Shown in pieces: positions 30,446 to 42,893 of a stretch of DNA of 64,000 nucleotides; positions within the stretch are counted from its first letter, which is position 1; every line of letters starts with the position of its first letter. This DNA is from Prunus persica. Taxonomy: Eukaryota > Streptophyta > Magnoliopsida > Rosales > Rosaceae. The notes under the pieces were generated by a model. It searched no databases. It was given only the letters and a program-made list of their open reading frames with translations, and was not told the DNA's origin. The stretch covers positions 8,394,756 to 8,458,755 of the forward strand of contig NC_034014.1 of NCBI RefSeq assembly GCF_000346465.2, in the 5' to 3' direction. Made by a program: the position numbers and the translations under genes.

Positions 30446-31440
30446 CAGTGGCGGATCCACGTTGGGACAAGAGGGACCCCTTGGAAGGCTGGAAATTTGG
30501 CAAGGGACTCCATGAAAGCCCCCTTGGACAGCTGCTGGAAGCCCCCTTGTATGCACACAAAGTGCTCGACGAAAGTCCCAAACGAAATGTCCTGCGCTGC
30601 GCGTATTTTTTTTTAAAAACGAGCCTTGCCAAACGATGTCGTTTGGTCCAAGGCTCAGTCAAATTTTTTTTAATTGACCTGGCCTCAAAACGACGTCGTT
30701 TTGGGCCATGTTTAAAAAATAAAAAAAATAAAAAAAAAAGATTACAGAACAGCACGCACAGCAGCACAGATTCATTTTCTCCAAACCTTTCATTCCCAAT
30801 TCCACAGCCCCTCTTCCCATCCTCTCAAACCCTAACCTCCCAACCTCCCAACCTTCGACAACCTCCATCAACTCTTCGCCGGTGGCCCAGTGCCGATCAC
30901 CACCACCTTCTACCGCCGTCCGCCGCCCATTTTTTAAACTACAAGTAAGTAAGCATGGAAAATCTGATATTAATAATTATAGTGATAAGATATATTGTTG
31001 ATATTGATATTTTTTTTTATGTTATGAAATTTATGGATATGAATCATATTGATTGATTGAGTTTATGCTTGATTGAGTTTATGCTTGAAATTTATGGATA
31101 TGAATCATATTGATATATTTTTTTTTATGTAATTAAATTTATGGATATGAATCATAGTGATAATCATATTAATGTAGATTGATTGAGTTTATGCTTGATT
31201 GATAATATGAATTGATTGGGTATATTAAATATTGATTGCTATTTGATATGATAATTTGGTATATTGAATATTGATTGATATGGGTTTAGGGAGTATATTG
31301 AATATTGAGAGTGGGTTATTGAAATTTTCATATTCATATGATAATTTGGATAAAAATTAATGATTGATTGAATTAATTGATTTGTAGATTTATGGAACGA
31401 TTCTTTAAAAGAAAATTATTACACGATGGAGGGTGTAGGT
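30446..31440 (+). mobile_element. 5' part of a hAT (TTF-type) transposon
   Basis: Begins CAGTGGCGGATCC, a widespread plant hAT terminus, and at about 31391 has an ATG with 'MERFFKRK', the typical start of TTF-type hAT transposases. The transposase is lost after a few codons. A matching 3' terminal region lies at 35420-35838. The 166-codon open frame at 30448-30948 is not a recognised protein. Confidence 0.6.
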
Positions 31441-31780
31441 ATGTCTTTTTTCTTTAGAGATTAGTAAACATCAGCGATAAGAAACCAAATAATATCATGG
31501 TCGACAGATGCCAGACCTTGAAGGGCATTTATAGATGCATCACGGAGATCTGGAAAGGCTTTAAAGATCTTGAAGGTCTATCTTTTGAGGTGCCATTTGT
31601 GAAAATCCCACATCGAAAATTCACACTCCTATAAAGGTGTTTATAAACAAAGCACAATGATAGTTTGGCAAATATGGTTAACATTGGAGAGTTGGGCTAA
31701 CGGGCAAGGCTTTGGATATCATTAATAATAATTATATTAATCAAAGACTAGGGCCTTGGGCCTTGGGGCTCTTGGGCACT

Positions 31781-34700
31781 TGGCACATTACAACTTAAAA
31801 GTTCGGCCACTATACTGTATTTTTTAAATATATATTATTTTTATTTAATAATATGTGAGTGTATACGTGTGTTAAACATGAAAAACACGTACGTGCATGT
31901 ATAATACGTAACCTTCGAGGTCTCTAAATGTATTCATTAAGCCCTTCAAGACCTTAATTAAAGTAATTCAAGGGCTTCAAATATATTTTCACATTGAGCT
32001 TCAAGTACTTACTAATTCAAGTAATTCAAAAAGGCTAAGATATAAATTAATTACATATATGAAATTAAAGAAGTTGGCAAAAAAAATCAAAAGTAAAAAA
32101 ACTGATTGTATATTTTCAAAATTCGCTAGGTTAGCAGGGTACAGCCGCTCGGCTACACTATTTTTTAAAAAAAATTAAGAAAATCTAGTATAGCCGGGCG
32201 GCTATACTATTTATGTACATAATAGGGATCCAGCCAGCACCTAGGCGCCACGTGTCAAACCATGCGGCCGTACTGTTCCGAACATTTAAAAAAAAAAAAA
32301 AGGGGTTAAAAGCGAGTATAGCCGCGCGGCTATACTATATTTCAAAAAAATTTAAAAATCTATTATAGCCGGGCGGCTGTACTATTTATATACATAATAG
32401 GGATCCAGCCAGCACCTAGGCGCCACGTGTCAAACCATGCGGCTGTACAGTTCTGAACTTTTTTTTTAAAAAAAAAGGGTTAAAAGCGAGTATAGCCGCG
32501 CGGCTATACTATTTTTAAACAGAATTTAAAAATCTAGTATAGCCGGGCGGCTATACTACTTATATACATAATAGGGATCCAGCCAGCACCTAGGCGCCAC
32601 GTGTCAAACCATGCGGCTGTACAGTTCTGAACATTTTTTTAAAAAAGGGTTAAAAGCGAGTATAGCCGCGCGGCTATACTATTTTAAAAAGAATTTAAAA
32701 AATCTGGCCAGCACCTAGGCGCCACGTGTCAAACCATGAGGCTGTGCTGTATTCAGAATTTTAAAAAAAAGGGTTAAAAGCGAGTATAGCCGTGCGGCTA
32801 TACTATTTTTATATTTTCAAAAGGGTCAATAATGTTTTTTAAAAAAGGTTATTTTTAGTAATTAAACAATATCTTAGCCTGATTTAATTACTTGAATTAT
32901 GAATTATGTTCTAACTACTATTTATCTAGTGAATAATTGGTATTAGATATTTTAATTAACTTCATAAATGATATTACTTAATATATATATCTTGCATTTT
33001 TGTTAGAACAAGTGAGCTCTCACATTCATTCATAATTAGTAAAATACGGAAGGAAAAAAAATGCGAATTAAATACGTATGTTTTTTATTCGGCAATATCT
33101 TGGCACATTACAACTTAAAAGTTCGGCCACTATACTGTATTTTTTAAATATATATTATTTTTATTCAATAATATGTGAGTGTATACGTGTGTTAAACATG
33201 AAAAACACGTACGTGCATGTATAATACGTAACCTTCGAAGTCTCTAAATGTATTCATTAAGCCCTTCAAGACCTTAATTAAAGTAATTCAAGGGCTTCAA
33301 ATATATTTTCACATTGAGCTTCAAGTACTTACTAATTCAAGTAATTCAAAAAGGCTAAGATATAAATTAATTACATATATGAAATTAAAGAAGTTGGCAA
33401 AAAAAATCAAAAGTAAAAAAACTGATTGTATATTTTCAAAATTCGCTAGGTTAGCAGGGTACAGCCGCTCGGCTACACTATTTTAAAAAAAAAATTAAGA
33501 AAATCTAGTATAGCCGGGCGGCTATACTATTTATATACGTAATAGGGATCCAGCCAGCACCTAGGCCCCACGTGTCAAACCATGCGGCCGTACTGTTCCG
33601 AACATTTAAAAAAAAAAAAAAGGGGTTAGAGGCGAGTATGGCCGCGCGGCTATACGATATTTTAAAAAAATTTAAAAATCTATTATAGCCGGGCGGCTGT
33701 ACTATTTATATACATAATAGGGATCCAGCCATCACCTAGGCGCCATGTGTCAAACCATGCGGCTGTACAGTTCTGAACATTTTTTTTTTAAAAAAAAGGG
33801 TTAAAAGCGAGTATAGCCGCGCGGCTATACTATTTTTGAACAGAATTTAAAAATCTAGTATAGCCGGGCGGCTATACTATTTATATACATAATAGGGATC
33901 CAGCCACCACCGAGGCGCCACATGTCAAACCATGCGGCTGTACAGTTCTGGACATTTTTTTTTAAAAAGGATTAAAAGCGAGTATAGCCGTGCGGCTATA
34001 CTATTTTTATATTTTCAAAAGGGTCAATAATGTTTTTTTAAAAAAGGTTATTTTTAGTAATTAAACAATATCTTAGCCTGATTTAATTACTTGAATTATG
34101 AATTATGTTCTAACTACTATTTATCTAGTGAATAATTGGTATTAGATATTTTAATTAACTGCATAAATGATATTACTTAATATATATATCTTGCATTTTT
34201 GTTAGAACAAGTGAGCTCTCACATTCATTCATAGTTAGTAAAATACGGAAGGAAAAAAATGCGAATTAAATACGTATGTGTTTGATTCGGCAATATCTTG
34301 GCACATTACAACTTAAAAGTTCGGCCACTATACTGTATTTTTTAAATATATATTATTTTATTCAATAATATGTGAGTATATACGTGTGTTAAACATGAAA
34401 AACACGTACGTGCATGTATAATTCGTAACCTTCGAGGTCTCTAAATGTATTCATTAAGCCCTTCAAGACCTTAATTAAAGTAATTCAAGGGCTTCAAATA
34501 TATTTTCACATTGAGCTTCAAGTACTTACTAATTCAAGTAATTCAAAAAGGCTAAGATATAAATTAATTACATATATGAAATTAAAGAAGTTGGCAAAAA
34601 AAATCAAAAGTAAAAAAACTGATTGTATATTTTCAAAATTCGCTAGGTTTGCAGGGTACAGCCCCGCGGCTACACTATTTTTAAAAAAAAAATTAAGAAA

Positions 34701-34850
34701 ATCTAGTATAGCCGGGCGGCTGTACTATTTATATACATAATAGGGATCTAGCCAGCACCTAGGCGCCACGTGTCAAACCATGCGGCTGTACAGTTCTGAA
34801 CATTTTTTTTTATTTTAAAAAAAGGGTTAAAAGCGAGTATAGCCGCGCGG
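31781..34850. repeat. Array B: 1.2-1.3 kb units packed with palindromes
   Basis: Units begin TGGCACATTACAACTTAAAA at 31781, 33101 and 34299, with lengths about 1320, 1198 and 552 (truncated). Each unit has an A/T-rich lead of about 350 bases, then ~180-base sub-repeats. Each sub-repeat carries AGTATAGCC/GGCTATACT palindromes (for example 32187-32208 and the perfect one at 32315-32336), AATAGGGATCCAGCCAGCAC and GGCGCCACGTGTCAAAC. Copy number of sub-repeats differs between units. The last unit stops inside a palindrome at 34850. The family is related to array A. Confidence 0.9.
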
Positions 34851-34942
34851 GGTGGATCTCTGGTGGGGACGAGGGTGGTTGTATAGTGGCGTTGGGCTTG
34901 GGGGTTTATGAGTTTTGGGGTTTTTGCCTCTGATGGCTTAAT

Positions 34943-35420
34943 GTAACGACTCGAACCTTAATTCATTTTTAATTATTAATTTATTGAGAAAAGACTATTT
35001 TACCCCTAGAATATTTCATTAGGTCTAAAGTTCACTTTTTGACTATGAAGGAATTTGGTTGTTTCAACTGTACCGTTGTGTAGATTGCATCGAAATGAGT
35101 CCGTAGACATGTAGTAGGCTCGAATCGGAGTTATAACGAGGAAAATACGATCAAAATACATTGAGGGGCAAAATTGTAATTTGGTGAAATTGGATTTTTA
35201 AAATTCATATTTTTCCTTCCTCTCATCTCTCTCCGGATCGCGCCCCTCCCCCTTCGTTTTGCACAACCGCCACCACTAATCACCATAGCTACTTCCACAG
35301 CACACAGCTGGCCACGGGACCAGGCTGGATCACACCGCCACTTCTCCCCCTTCCTTTCCCGACCAGCCCCGCCCCTGGAACCGTCGGATTCCGTCGGAAA
35401 GAGCTCTGAATCGCACTGGT
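34943..35420 (+). mobile_element. Gypsy LTR relic
   Basis: TGTAACGACTCGAACC begins a stretch typical of chromovirus-type LTRs, continuing with TCGAATCGGAGTTATAACGA and a C-rich leader. No partner LTR or coding region was found. Confidence 0.45.
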
Positions 35421-35838
35421 GGCCCCTACTTCATTTTCACCTTTTTTATTTGTATATTATATATCATATATAATATTATAATATATTAGATTAGTTTTAG
35501 GATATTTACTCTAAAATAAATTAATATATTGTGTTCTTTTTGTCTACAAATAAACTATAAAATTTCTTCATCTTTCTTCTACTCATCTCCCTTAAATCTT
35601 CTAGGTTAGTTTATGAGTTGGGTACCTTAATATTGTGCTTTATGAACTCCTTTTGTTTTTCATTTCTTTTCTCTATTGGAATATAAATGATTAATTTTTA
35701 AGTCTTTAATAGTATAGATGATGAAATTAGTATTTAACCAATTTAAAATATGAAATGCATGATAATTAATTCATAAAGAGAATACAAGTTTTATGAAGGA
35801 CCTCATCTAATATGAAATCCTGACTCTGCTGCGGCCTA
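35420..35838 (+). mobile_element. hAT 3' terminal remnant
   Basis: Includes the repeat shared with 24060-24310 and ends near ACCTCATCTAATATGAAA followed by TCCTGACTCTGC, resembling the usual hAT 3' end that reads ...CCGCCACTG. The last bases are altered. Confidence 0.45.
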
Positions 35839-36160
35839 GATGGTCCCTGATAAATAAATAAAAATGGTAATTTGAGCATAACCCATCACCATAAAAGCAT
35901 CCAACTTCAAGCTCAATCCCAGAAACTTAAAACTGTTGAAGTGCAAAAATTGAATCCCCGCGTTACCTTCATTTAAAGAACAAGAGAGAGCAAGAAACGG
36001 GGGTACGAATTTACATTTTATATGTCTGAAACGGTTAATGAGACAAAGAAAATATTCAATTAAAAAAATGTCAAAAAGGAAAAATTTATAACCTAATTTC
36101 CACAAAAATTTAATAAAAGATAAAATATATAAAGAAGAGATAAGAAGCAAGAAGAAGCAT

Positions 36161-36430
36161 ATTGGAGTAAATTCAGGCCTTTTCTATTCAAATGTGGAAC
36201 AGAGAGAAGCCATGGTTTTAGCTGAAAGGCGTCAGGTTGACGAAAGAGTTAGAAAAATCATTGAGCTAAAAAATAAAGTCGAGTGTTGTTATTCATTTGA
36301 TTTTGATGATAGCCTTAAGGGGCATTTGAGGTTTGATAATTTGGTTGAAACTGAGGTTTTTCTTGGCATTGAGAGTAGCGAAACTAACCACTGGATTGAG
36401 GATTTCTCTTGTGGGAGTAATGGGATAAGC
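36161..36430 (+). pseudogene. CCT6: Chimeric fragment: CCT6 chaperonin exon joined to a second gene
   Basis: 36161-36283 reads '[17 protein letters not shown]' then '[19 protein letters not shown]', a segment of the zeta subunit of the cytosolic TCP-1/CCT chaperonin. From about 36290 the same frame continues with '[20 protein letters not shown]' and '[17 protein letters not shown]', which resembles the N-terminal region of an uncharacterised plant protein unrelated to CCT6. The join is at the codon after 'KNKV'. A 95-codon ORF (36194-36481) spans both. Neither parent gene is present. The juxtaposition within inverted repeats suggests transposon capture. Parent assignments are by memory of the families. 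Confidence 0.6.
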
Positions 36431-36655
36431 GTGTATTATTTTTGTTCGGTTGTCTTAATTAATTCCCAAGTCTTTGATTAATATAATTATTAATCGAAAC
36501 CAAATCCAAAGCCGACCCTATCAAGCCCATTAATCCAACTCTCCAATGTTAACCACACTTACCAAAGCATCATGGTGCTTTGTTTATAAACACATTTATA
36601 GGAGTGTGGATTATCGATGTGAGATTTTCACAAAGGACACCTCAAAGGATAAACC

Positions 36656-37409
36656 TACAGAAAAATCCAGCGCGTCAAAGGATAATTATTGTCATTTAAC
36701 AGATCAGTGATAATGGTCTGTAAAGGCAATAAGGAAGCTCAACCTGCGGAGAATTGCTCAAGCTTTGTAGACAAATGGAGGTATGGCAATGGGTAATGTG
36801 TCTGCTATAATTGTGTAACACCTTGATGAGTTTTAAAAGTTTCATGGTGGGTATTTATTTGAATGAGTGGGTGTGCACCTGAAAGTGCTCAGCCGAAGGT
36901 AAAGTAATATTCTGGTGTTGGTTGTTTCTTGTGTAATTTCAGCTTAAGATCTAAAAAGATCGATAAAATCCACCAGGCAATCTTTTCATTAAGGATTGCT
37001 TGTTTCATATTGCAAAATTTTCAGGTCTTGTGCTGCTGACACTACTGTAATGAAATGGAAAATAAGTGTGTGAAGAAAATGGAAAAATCATCTCAAAGAG
37101 AGCCTTTGTGATTCTTATTCCTTCATTGCTTTGCAAAGCAAGTCCAAGGAATTCTTGATTCTGGAATTACTATTTAAGCAAGCCATAGCTCTCTTTTTCC
37201 TCTCAATTATGTTGTTTTACAAAACACAAACTTAGTTCGATTCTCCCCTCCTCTAATATCGCTTGTATTAAAAAAAAAAAAACACGAACCTAGCCTTCTG
37301 CCCTTACGAGAAGGACAAGGTTAGCCAATGCTGTCCCCAAAATTCCTGCAGCTGTCAAGCAATCTCAAGTTTCATCTAAAAGTATTTGTAGTTATTCTGG
37401 TTTGTTAAC
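36656..37409. other. Unassigned DNA before the ABCB relic
   Basis: Moderately GC-balanced sequence with splice-like motifs (TTTCAG near 36938 and 37024) but no recognisable exon. It could be introns of the transporter gene or further captured pieces. Confidence 0.4.
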
Positions 37410-37632
37410 CTTTTGATGCATCAAAAAAGGGCCATTAAGTAAATTTAAAAAGCAGAACATCAAACAGTCATGGATTTTAGCTTTTTGTCTGTTCAGCTCC
37501 CAATTCTTAAACACAGCTGCAATAGCTGGTATGGAGGGAGGTTAATGAATCAGAAGCTAGTAAAAGCATCGCAGATGCAGGAAGCATCGCAGATGACATG
37601 TATCAAGCTTTCTTTGTCTTAATGAGCACTGG

Positions 37633-38142
37633 TGTTGATGCTCTTTTTGGGAGGTCAACTTAGATAGAGGTGGAATGGTGGATGATGAGTGAAGTTGAGG
37701 ACCTTCAGCATGTGTGTGAAGATTTGGGCAAGCGATAAATATAAAGAAGACAAGATATACGTGGTTCACCCTTAATGAATAGGCTACGTCCACGGAGAAG
37801 TATGTTCTCATTATAATAATATATGATTATATTTGTACATGGGGTTAGGTCCAAATATAAAGATAACAAGTGAGATGCCCAGCCCAGTCCTGGGATCCAG
37901 AAGAGAGAGAGTCCAAGGCCCAAGGGTCAGGATCCAAGACCTCTTTCCAAGTGGAGAGTGGTCTTCTTTTATAGGTGAGGGAGAGTCTTTACTTCTTGTA
38001 GTTTTTCGATGTGGGACTCCTCTTGCTTTGCTTAGAGTTGTGACTTGTGGTAATACTTCTTTGGCTAAGGTGATTACCTCTCAAAGCATGACACGTGGCT
38101 GATCTAGCCAAGCTAGTTGCTCGGTCAGTTATGGTACCAACA
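37633..38142 (-). repeat. Left LTR of the ABCB-inserted element
   Basis: 510 bp, TGTTGATG...ACCAACA; it has a TATAAAAG box on the minus strand in the same relative place as its partner. Confidence 0.9.
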
Positions 38143-38289
38143 GTAGTCCCCCAAGTTCGCGAGTAAGAAGGTATTTCTTGATTGGGGATTTGTAATTTTA
38201 AGTGCACTGGCTGAGCAACACCACAGTATATCTTCCAGTCTGTATAATGCACTACCCATAGTCCCCCAAGTCCCCGAGTACGAAGGACA

Positions 38290-39330
38290 TTGGAGGGAGA
38301 GAACTTGGCACGAGGGTGCCGAAGGTTAAGGGGTTGCCGAAGGCACAAAGTTGCATGTGGCAGGGTGAAGTGGCCGGGCACAAAGGTACCGAATGCAACA
38401 CAAAGCTTGCATGTCGCAAGGCGATGTGGCTAGGCATGGGGGTGCCGAAGGCGACACAAAGCTTGCATATCGCAAGGCGATGGGCCTAGGCACGAAGGTG
38501 CCGAAGGTGACACAAAGCTTTCATGTCGCAAGGTGATGTGCTAGGCACGGGGGTGCCTAAGGCGACACAAGATGTGGCTAGGCACGAGGGTGCCGAAGGT
38601 GATACAAAGCCAGCATGTTGCAAGGCAATGTGGCTAGGCATGATGGTGCCGAAGGTGACACAAAGCTTGCATATTACAAGGCAATGTGCTTAGGCATGCG
38701 GGTGCCGAAGATATAAAACTTGCATCTCGCAGAGAAGGTGCCGAAGGCATAAGACTTGCATGTTGCAAGATAAAATGTCGAAGGGCATAGGGTGCCGAAA
38801 GTACAAAGCTTGCATGTCTCAAAGCAATGTGCCTAGGCACGAGGGTGCCGAAGGTGTAAAGCTTGCATGTCGCAAAGCGATGTGTGTAGGCAAGACGTTG
38901 CCAAAGGCAATATGGCTAGGCACGGGGGTGCCGAAGGTGACACAATGCTACCATGTTGCAAGGCAATGTGGCTAGGCACGATGGTGTCGAAGGTGACACA
39001 AAGCTTGTATGTCGTAAGGTGATGTGGCTAGGCACGAGGGTGTCGAAGGCAACACAAGATGTGGCAAGGCATAGGCTAGGCACGAGGGTGTCGAAGGCAA
39101 CACAAGATGTGGCTAGGCACGGGGTTGCCGAAGGCGACACAAAGCTTGCATGTCGCAAGGCGATGTGGCTAGGCACGAGGGTGCCGAATGCGACACAAAG
39201 CTTGCATGTCGCAAGGTAATGTGGCTAGGCACGAGTTTGCCGAATGCGACACAAAGTTTGCATGTCGCTAGGCAATGTGGCTTGGGTACAATGGTGCCGA
39301 AGGCAAAAAGGAAGTTGCCAAGGGTGTTGA
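38290..39330. repeat. ~56-bp minisatellite inside the LTR element
   Basis: About 18 degenerate copies of a GC-rich unit containing GCTTGCATGTCGCAAGG, TGTGGCTAGGCACGAGGG and TGCCGAAGGCGACACAA. Copies vary in length. The open frames across it on both strands are repeat artefacts. Confidence 0.85.
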
Positions 39331-41616
39331 AGGACAAAATGCAAGTGTGCATTTTTTTATTATTATTTGGAGAAATAATAATAATAGCTTCTTTTTTTTC
39401 TTTTGGACAACTTGAGGTCTAAATTGTTTCGGCATGGTCCTTGCCAAACGGCAAGGGACCAAGATGCCCTGGGCTTTGCGGCTAGCCAGGGCTGGGCCTC
39501 GGAATAATGGCCAAAAGTCTGGGCTTCAGCAAGTCTTAGGAAAAGGTGGAATCTGGGCTCCATCTTCAGCAACGAGGCTGGGATTTGGAATTTTTAGACA
39601 AAAAGCTGGGCTTTCAGCTCGCCAAGGTTGGGCCTCGAGATTTTGGAAACAAGGCCCTAGAGTTTGAAGGGGATGTGCGTATTTTCTTTAATCAAACCTG
39701 CCGTTCGACAAGGTCACGTTGAAAGGGAGCTGCGGTGCTGCTCTGCAAGGGTTTCGAATTCATTTCCTTGGGATTTCGGCACCCATTCCTTCAACAAGGT
39801 CATTAGAGACCCGATTGTTTCTGTTCAGCCCTTTGCGTTTTTGGCAAGACCCACGAGGTGGGTGCGTCCGCCTGCTTCAGCAAGGCCCTTGACGTTCGGC
39901 AAGGGCTGGGTTTCGACAACATGGCAAGGGCTGGGTTTCGACAATATCTTCAGCAAGACAGTGATTTTGAGTTGGTTTTGCCCGTCACAGCTTCGAAAGG
40001 AGGGTGATATTGAGCTGGTCCCTGTGTTGGAGGTTCAGCAAGGGTGGTTGCACCTTCTTGATTTCGTAAGTCCCCACTTGCTTCCGCATTCCCCTTGCCG
40101 AATGGCAATGGATGGTTGAAAGTTTTTTGAGGTCTCCCCTTCGTGAGAGCTGGGTGCTGTTTGAAATTTGGTAGGTGGCTTGAGCAAGGATTTGTTGTTT
40201 GGTGGCACAGCTTCAGCACCTAGGTTTGAAGCTTTCAAGAACCTTCAGCATGGGACCTGCCGATCGGCAAGTGTCCCTTGTGAGTTTGGGAAACACCCAC
40301 CTTTCGGCAGGGCCTGGTGTCTTCAACCCTTGCCGAACAGCAGGAGCCGTCCGGAGGAGAAATTTGGGGGCTGCTCAAGGGAAATCTTTCACGGGACCTA
40401 CCGTTCGGCAGCACACACCCAGCACGGGTTGTTTTGGCAGCACACCTTCGGCAGGTTTGGAGAAAAATTTCGGGTAAGGTCCTTGGAGCTGAGCTACTGT
40501 CGTTCCACAAGAGAGCTGGGCAATTGAGGCTTGGCTTTCGGCAAAGAGTTTTAGTTTCGTAGCCGGGACTGGGCCCTCTGAATTTTGGTCGTGTGCTCTT
40601 TTATTTCTGCTCGACCCTTGCCGTTCAGCAAGTGTGGGAAAATTGGGAAATATTGAGGTCACCGGACATGGAGGGTTGCCTTGTTTGAACTTACTGTGAT
40701 GATTTGTGTTGTGAGCTCGAAATTTCTTTCACGGCAAGGCCATTTTGAATTGTACTCCCGTTTAGCAACCTCAATCTTAATCGAGTGGTCTATTGTTGTG
40801 TCTAGCAGGAGCTGGGTATGAAACAATTTGGCGAAACTTTGAGGCTGAGCCTGTGAAGGTTGGCGAAAATTTGGAGCGGAGGAATTCGAGAGAACTTTAG
40901 GGTTTAGGGTTCTTGGGTCTGTGCAGTTGGCTTCAGTCAGCTCACTAGCTCCGTTCGGCAAGAGTTTATCACTCGGGTCTTGTGAGTTTTGACTTGAAGG
41001 TTGAGCACCGCTCATCTCAAAGGAAAGCTGCCCGGGCCAATCAGTTTGATGTTTTCTTCTATGTTTGTTTGAAAATTTTGGTCAATTGGCTTCAGAGACC
41101 AATCTGTAGTAAATAATGTGCAAGAGGTGAGGCCCACCACTTTCTCTTGGAGTGGAATTTTGGAACTGCTTCTTCAGCTTTGGACGGAAGCTGTTGCCCG
41201 CTTAATGGGGTGGTGAAAAGAGGGGATATTCAAATGCTATGATGCCTTGGGAGATATGATTAGAGATTGCCGTGCGGAATATTGGTACCCTCGGCATGGC
41301 GGATCCAAGTTATTCCTCTGTTGAAGACATTATGGGTGTCTTGAGAATTTTTAGGTGGCTAGACAGATCGGTGAGAGTGACATGGTGCCTCAAATATGAG
41401 ATAAATCTTTAATTTGGAGATGAGCGACTGCAGATGAGGTGCCATTTGGTAGTTTGCATGAGCCTTGCTTCAGATACGATAACTTCTACTTCTACTTCTT
41501 GGGGTGTCCTGCGTTCAGAATTTTTGAATTTGCTGTTTTGAGCCGGGCCGCGCAGCGGTGGTCTGGGCTCTAATTGGGTCTTCTGTAAGACGTTTGACAA
41601 AGTGGGTGTCTTGATA
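39331..41616. other. Internal region of the LTR element, no recognised protein
   Basis: GC-rich, with repeated TTGCCGAACGGCAAGG-like palindromic pieces between about 39690 and 40970. ORFs up to 151 codons exist on both strands (for example 39664-40119 plus), none with gag or pol motifs. Confidence 0.5.
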
Positions 41617-42839
41617 CGGCGAGACTATAATGCAGAGATTCTATGCGGAGGTTATTTGTGGGGACTACTTACTAGGCCATTAGATTGATCAAATGGCTGA
41701 CATTAGTATCCTCTTTATGCTACAACTGGGTTGGCATTACCCGTTGAGCAATGCTATTCACAATCGAAGTACTCAACTGTCACCTCCTCAGAACCCACAT
41801 CAGCAACGACGACCTCACTCTCTCTCTCTTTCGGCCGCTGTTCTCCACCTCCATCTCTCACTCTCTGTCACCTATTTCAACCGCCGTTCTTCCCCTCGGT
41901 TCAACAAATTTCTCAATTTCTTCAGCATTCCTGAAATCCATATACCTAGAGATGACGTCCCAGGTACCCAGCTCAACTTTTCGCCTTTACTTTCATACCC
42001 ATATGTTATTTGGGTTTTCTTCTGATTGTTTCAATTTCATATAGTGGTCTAGAAAGTTGCTCAAAATCCAAATTCTTGCTACATCGTTTTATTTATCATG
42101 CTTATTTGCTTGTTCTGAATATATGGTTCTATTTGTTTGGTTAGGCTGAGTTGATGAGTGCATGAAAAAATGGCCTGTGGGTGTTCGATGAATCACCTTA
42201 ATGAGGCGCACTATGGTTTTCTTTGAGATACAAACCAATTGGGACAATTCTCATGGTATATACTTAAAGGTGAACTTCTAGGAGGACCCAATGAACCCAT
42301 CTAAATGGAAGGAAGCACATGTGAGTTTTATTATAATTTGTTTACGAAGATGTCTTTACAGTGCATAATGGTTTTGTTAGATCGCCATTGACATTAGTTT
42401 AATTACCTTTTAACAATGCTTGAGAAATGTCCCTGTTTTTACATGAAGACTTACACAGGTGCCATATTATGTCAGTTTATAGTGAATGGATACTTGGTTG
42501 TGTCATTTGATATTTGGAATTCTATTAGATTTATTTTCTTATTTTTCAACTTTTGTGTCATGCCTTGAGTTTCTTTCATTTCGACATTGCCATTTAACTT
42601 GTGCTGTGAATAAGTTAATATAACACTGTTTTGTGTAATTGTGAAATTGAGAAATAAAGTTCATGTTATTATTTTGCAGGAATTCTAAGGGCCATGATAT
42701 GGCAAAAAAGTATGTGAACAAACAAAAGAAACATAGAAAGGGTCTGATGCTGCTACTTCACATGGCCAGGTTTTGCTGCTGCTTCGTCTTCCTCATTTAC
42801 CTAAAAGAAAGGGTCTATATCTCTAGCATTTGCATCCAA

Positions 42840-42893
42840 ATGTCCCTTGCCATGCCCTGCCCTGCCTTGCCCTGCCCTACCCTGCCCTGCAGT
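42840..42893. repeat. CCCTG pentanucleotide run
   Basis: About nine imperfect copies of CCCTG/CCTTG/CCATG on the plus strand, within the MULE. Confidence 0.8.

Larger units (their letters stand above)
31573..36655. mobile_element. Composite flanked by ~200-bp inverted repeats
   Basis: 31573-31770 and 36470-36655 are inverted copies: both contain GAGGTG.C.TTTGTGAAAAT, CACACTCCTATAAA and GTTTATAAACAAAGCAC, then GTTAACATTGGAGAGTTGG. The enclosed 5 kb has array B, an LTR relic, a hAT 3' end and two host gene fragments. It could be a MULE-type transposon or two LTR-like repeats in inverted orientation. No flanking duplication was found. Confidence 0.55.

Noticed and set aside
30448..30948. 166-codon ORF
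   Set aside because: Begins within a hAT terminal repeat and lacks a recognisable fold; treated as transposon leader.
35836..36150. 104-codon minus ORF with hydrophobic composition
   Set aside because: A/T-rich DNA read as Phe/Leu/Ile; no family recognised.
38252..39352. Many ORFs in both directions and a superficial resemblance to a CRISPR-like repeat series
   Set aside because: A degenerate contiguous minisatellite without unique spacers, in a plant genome.
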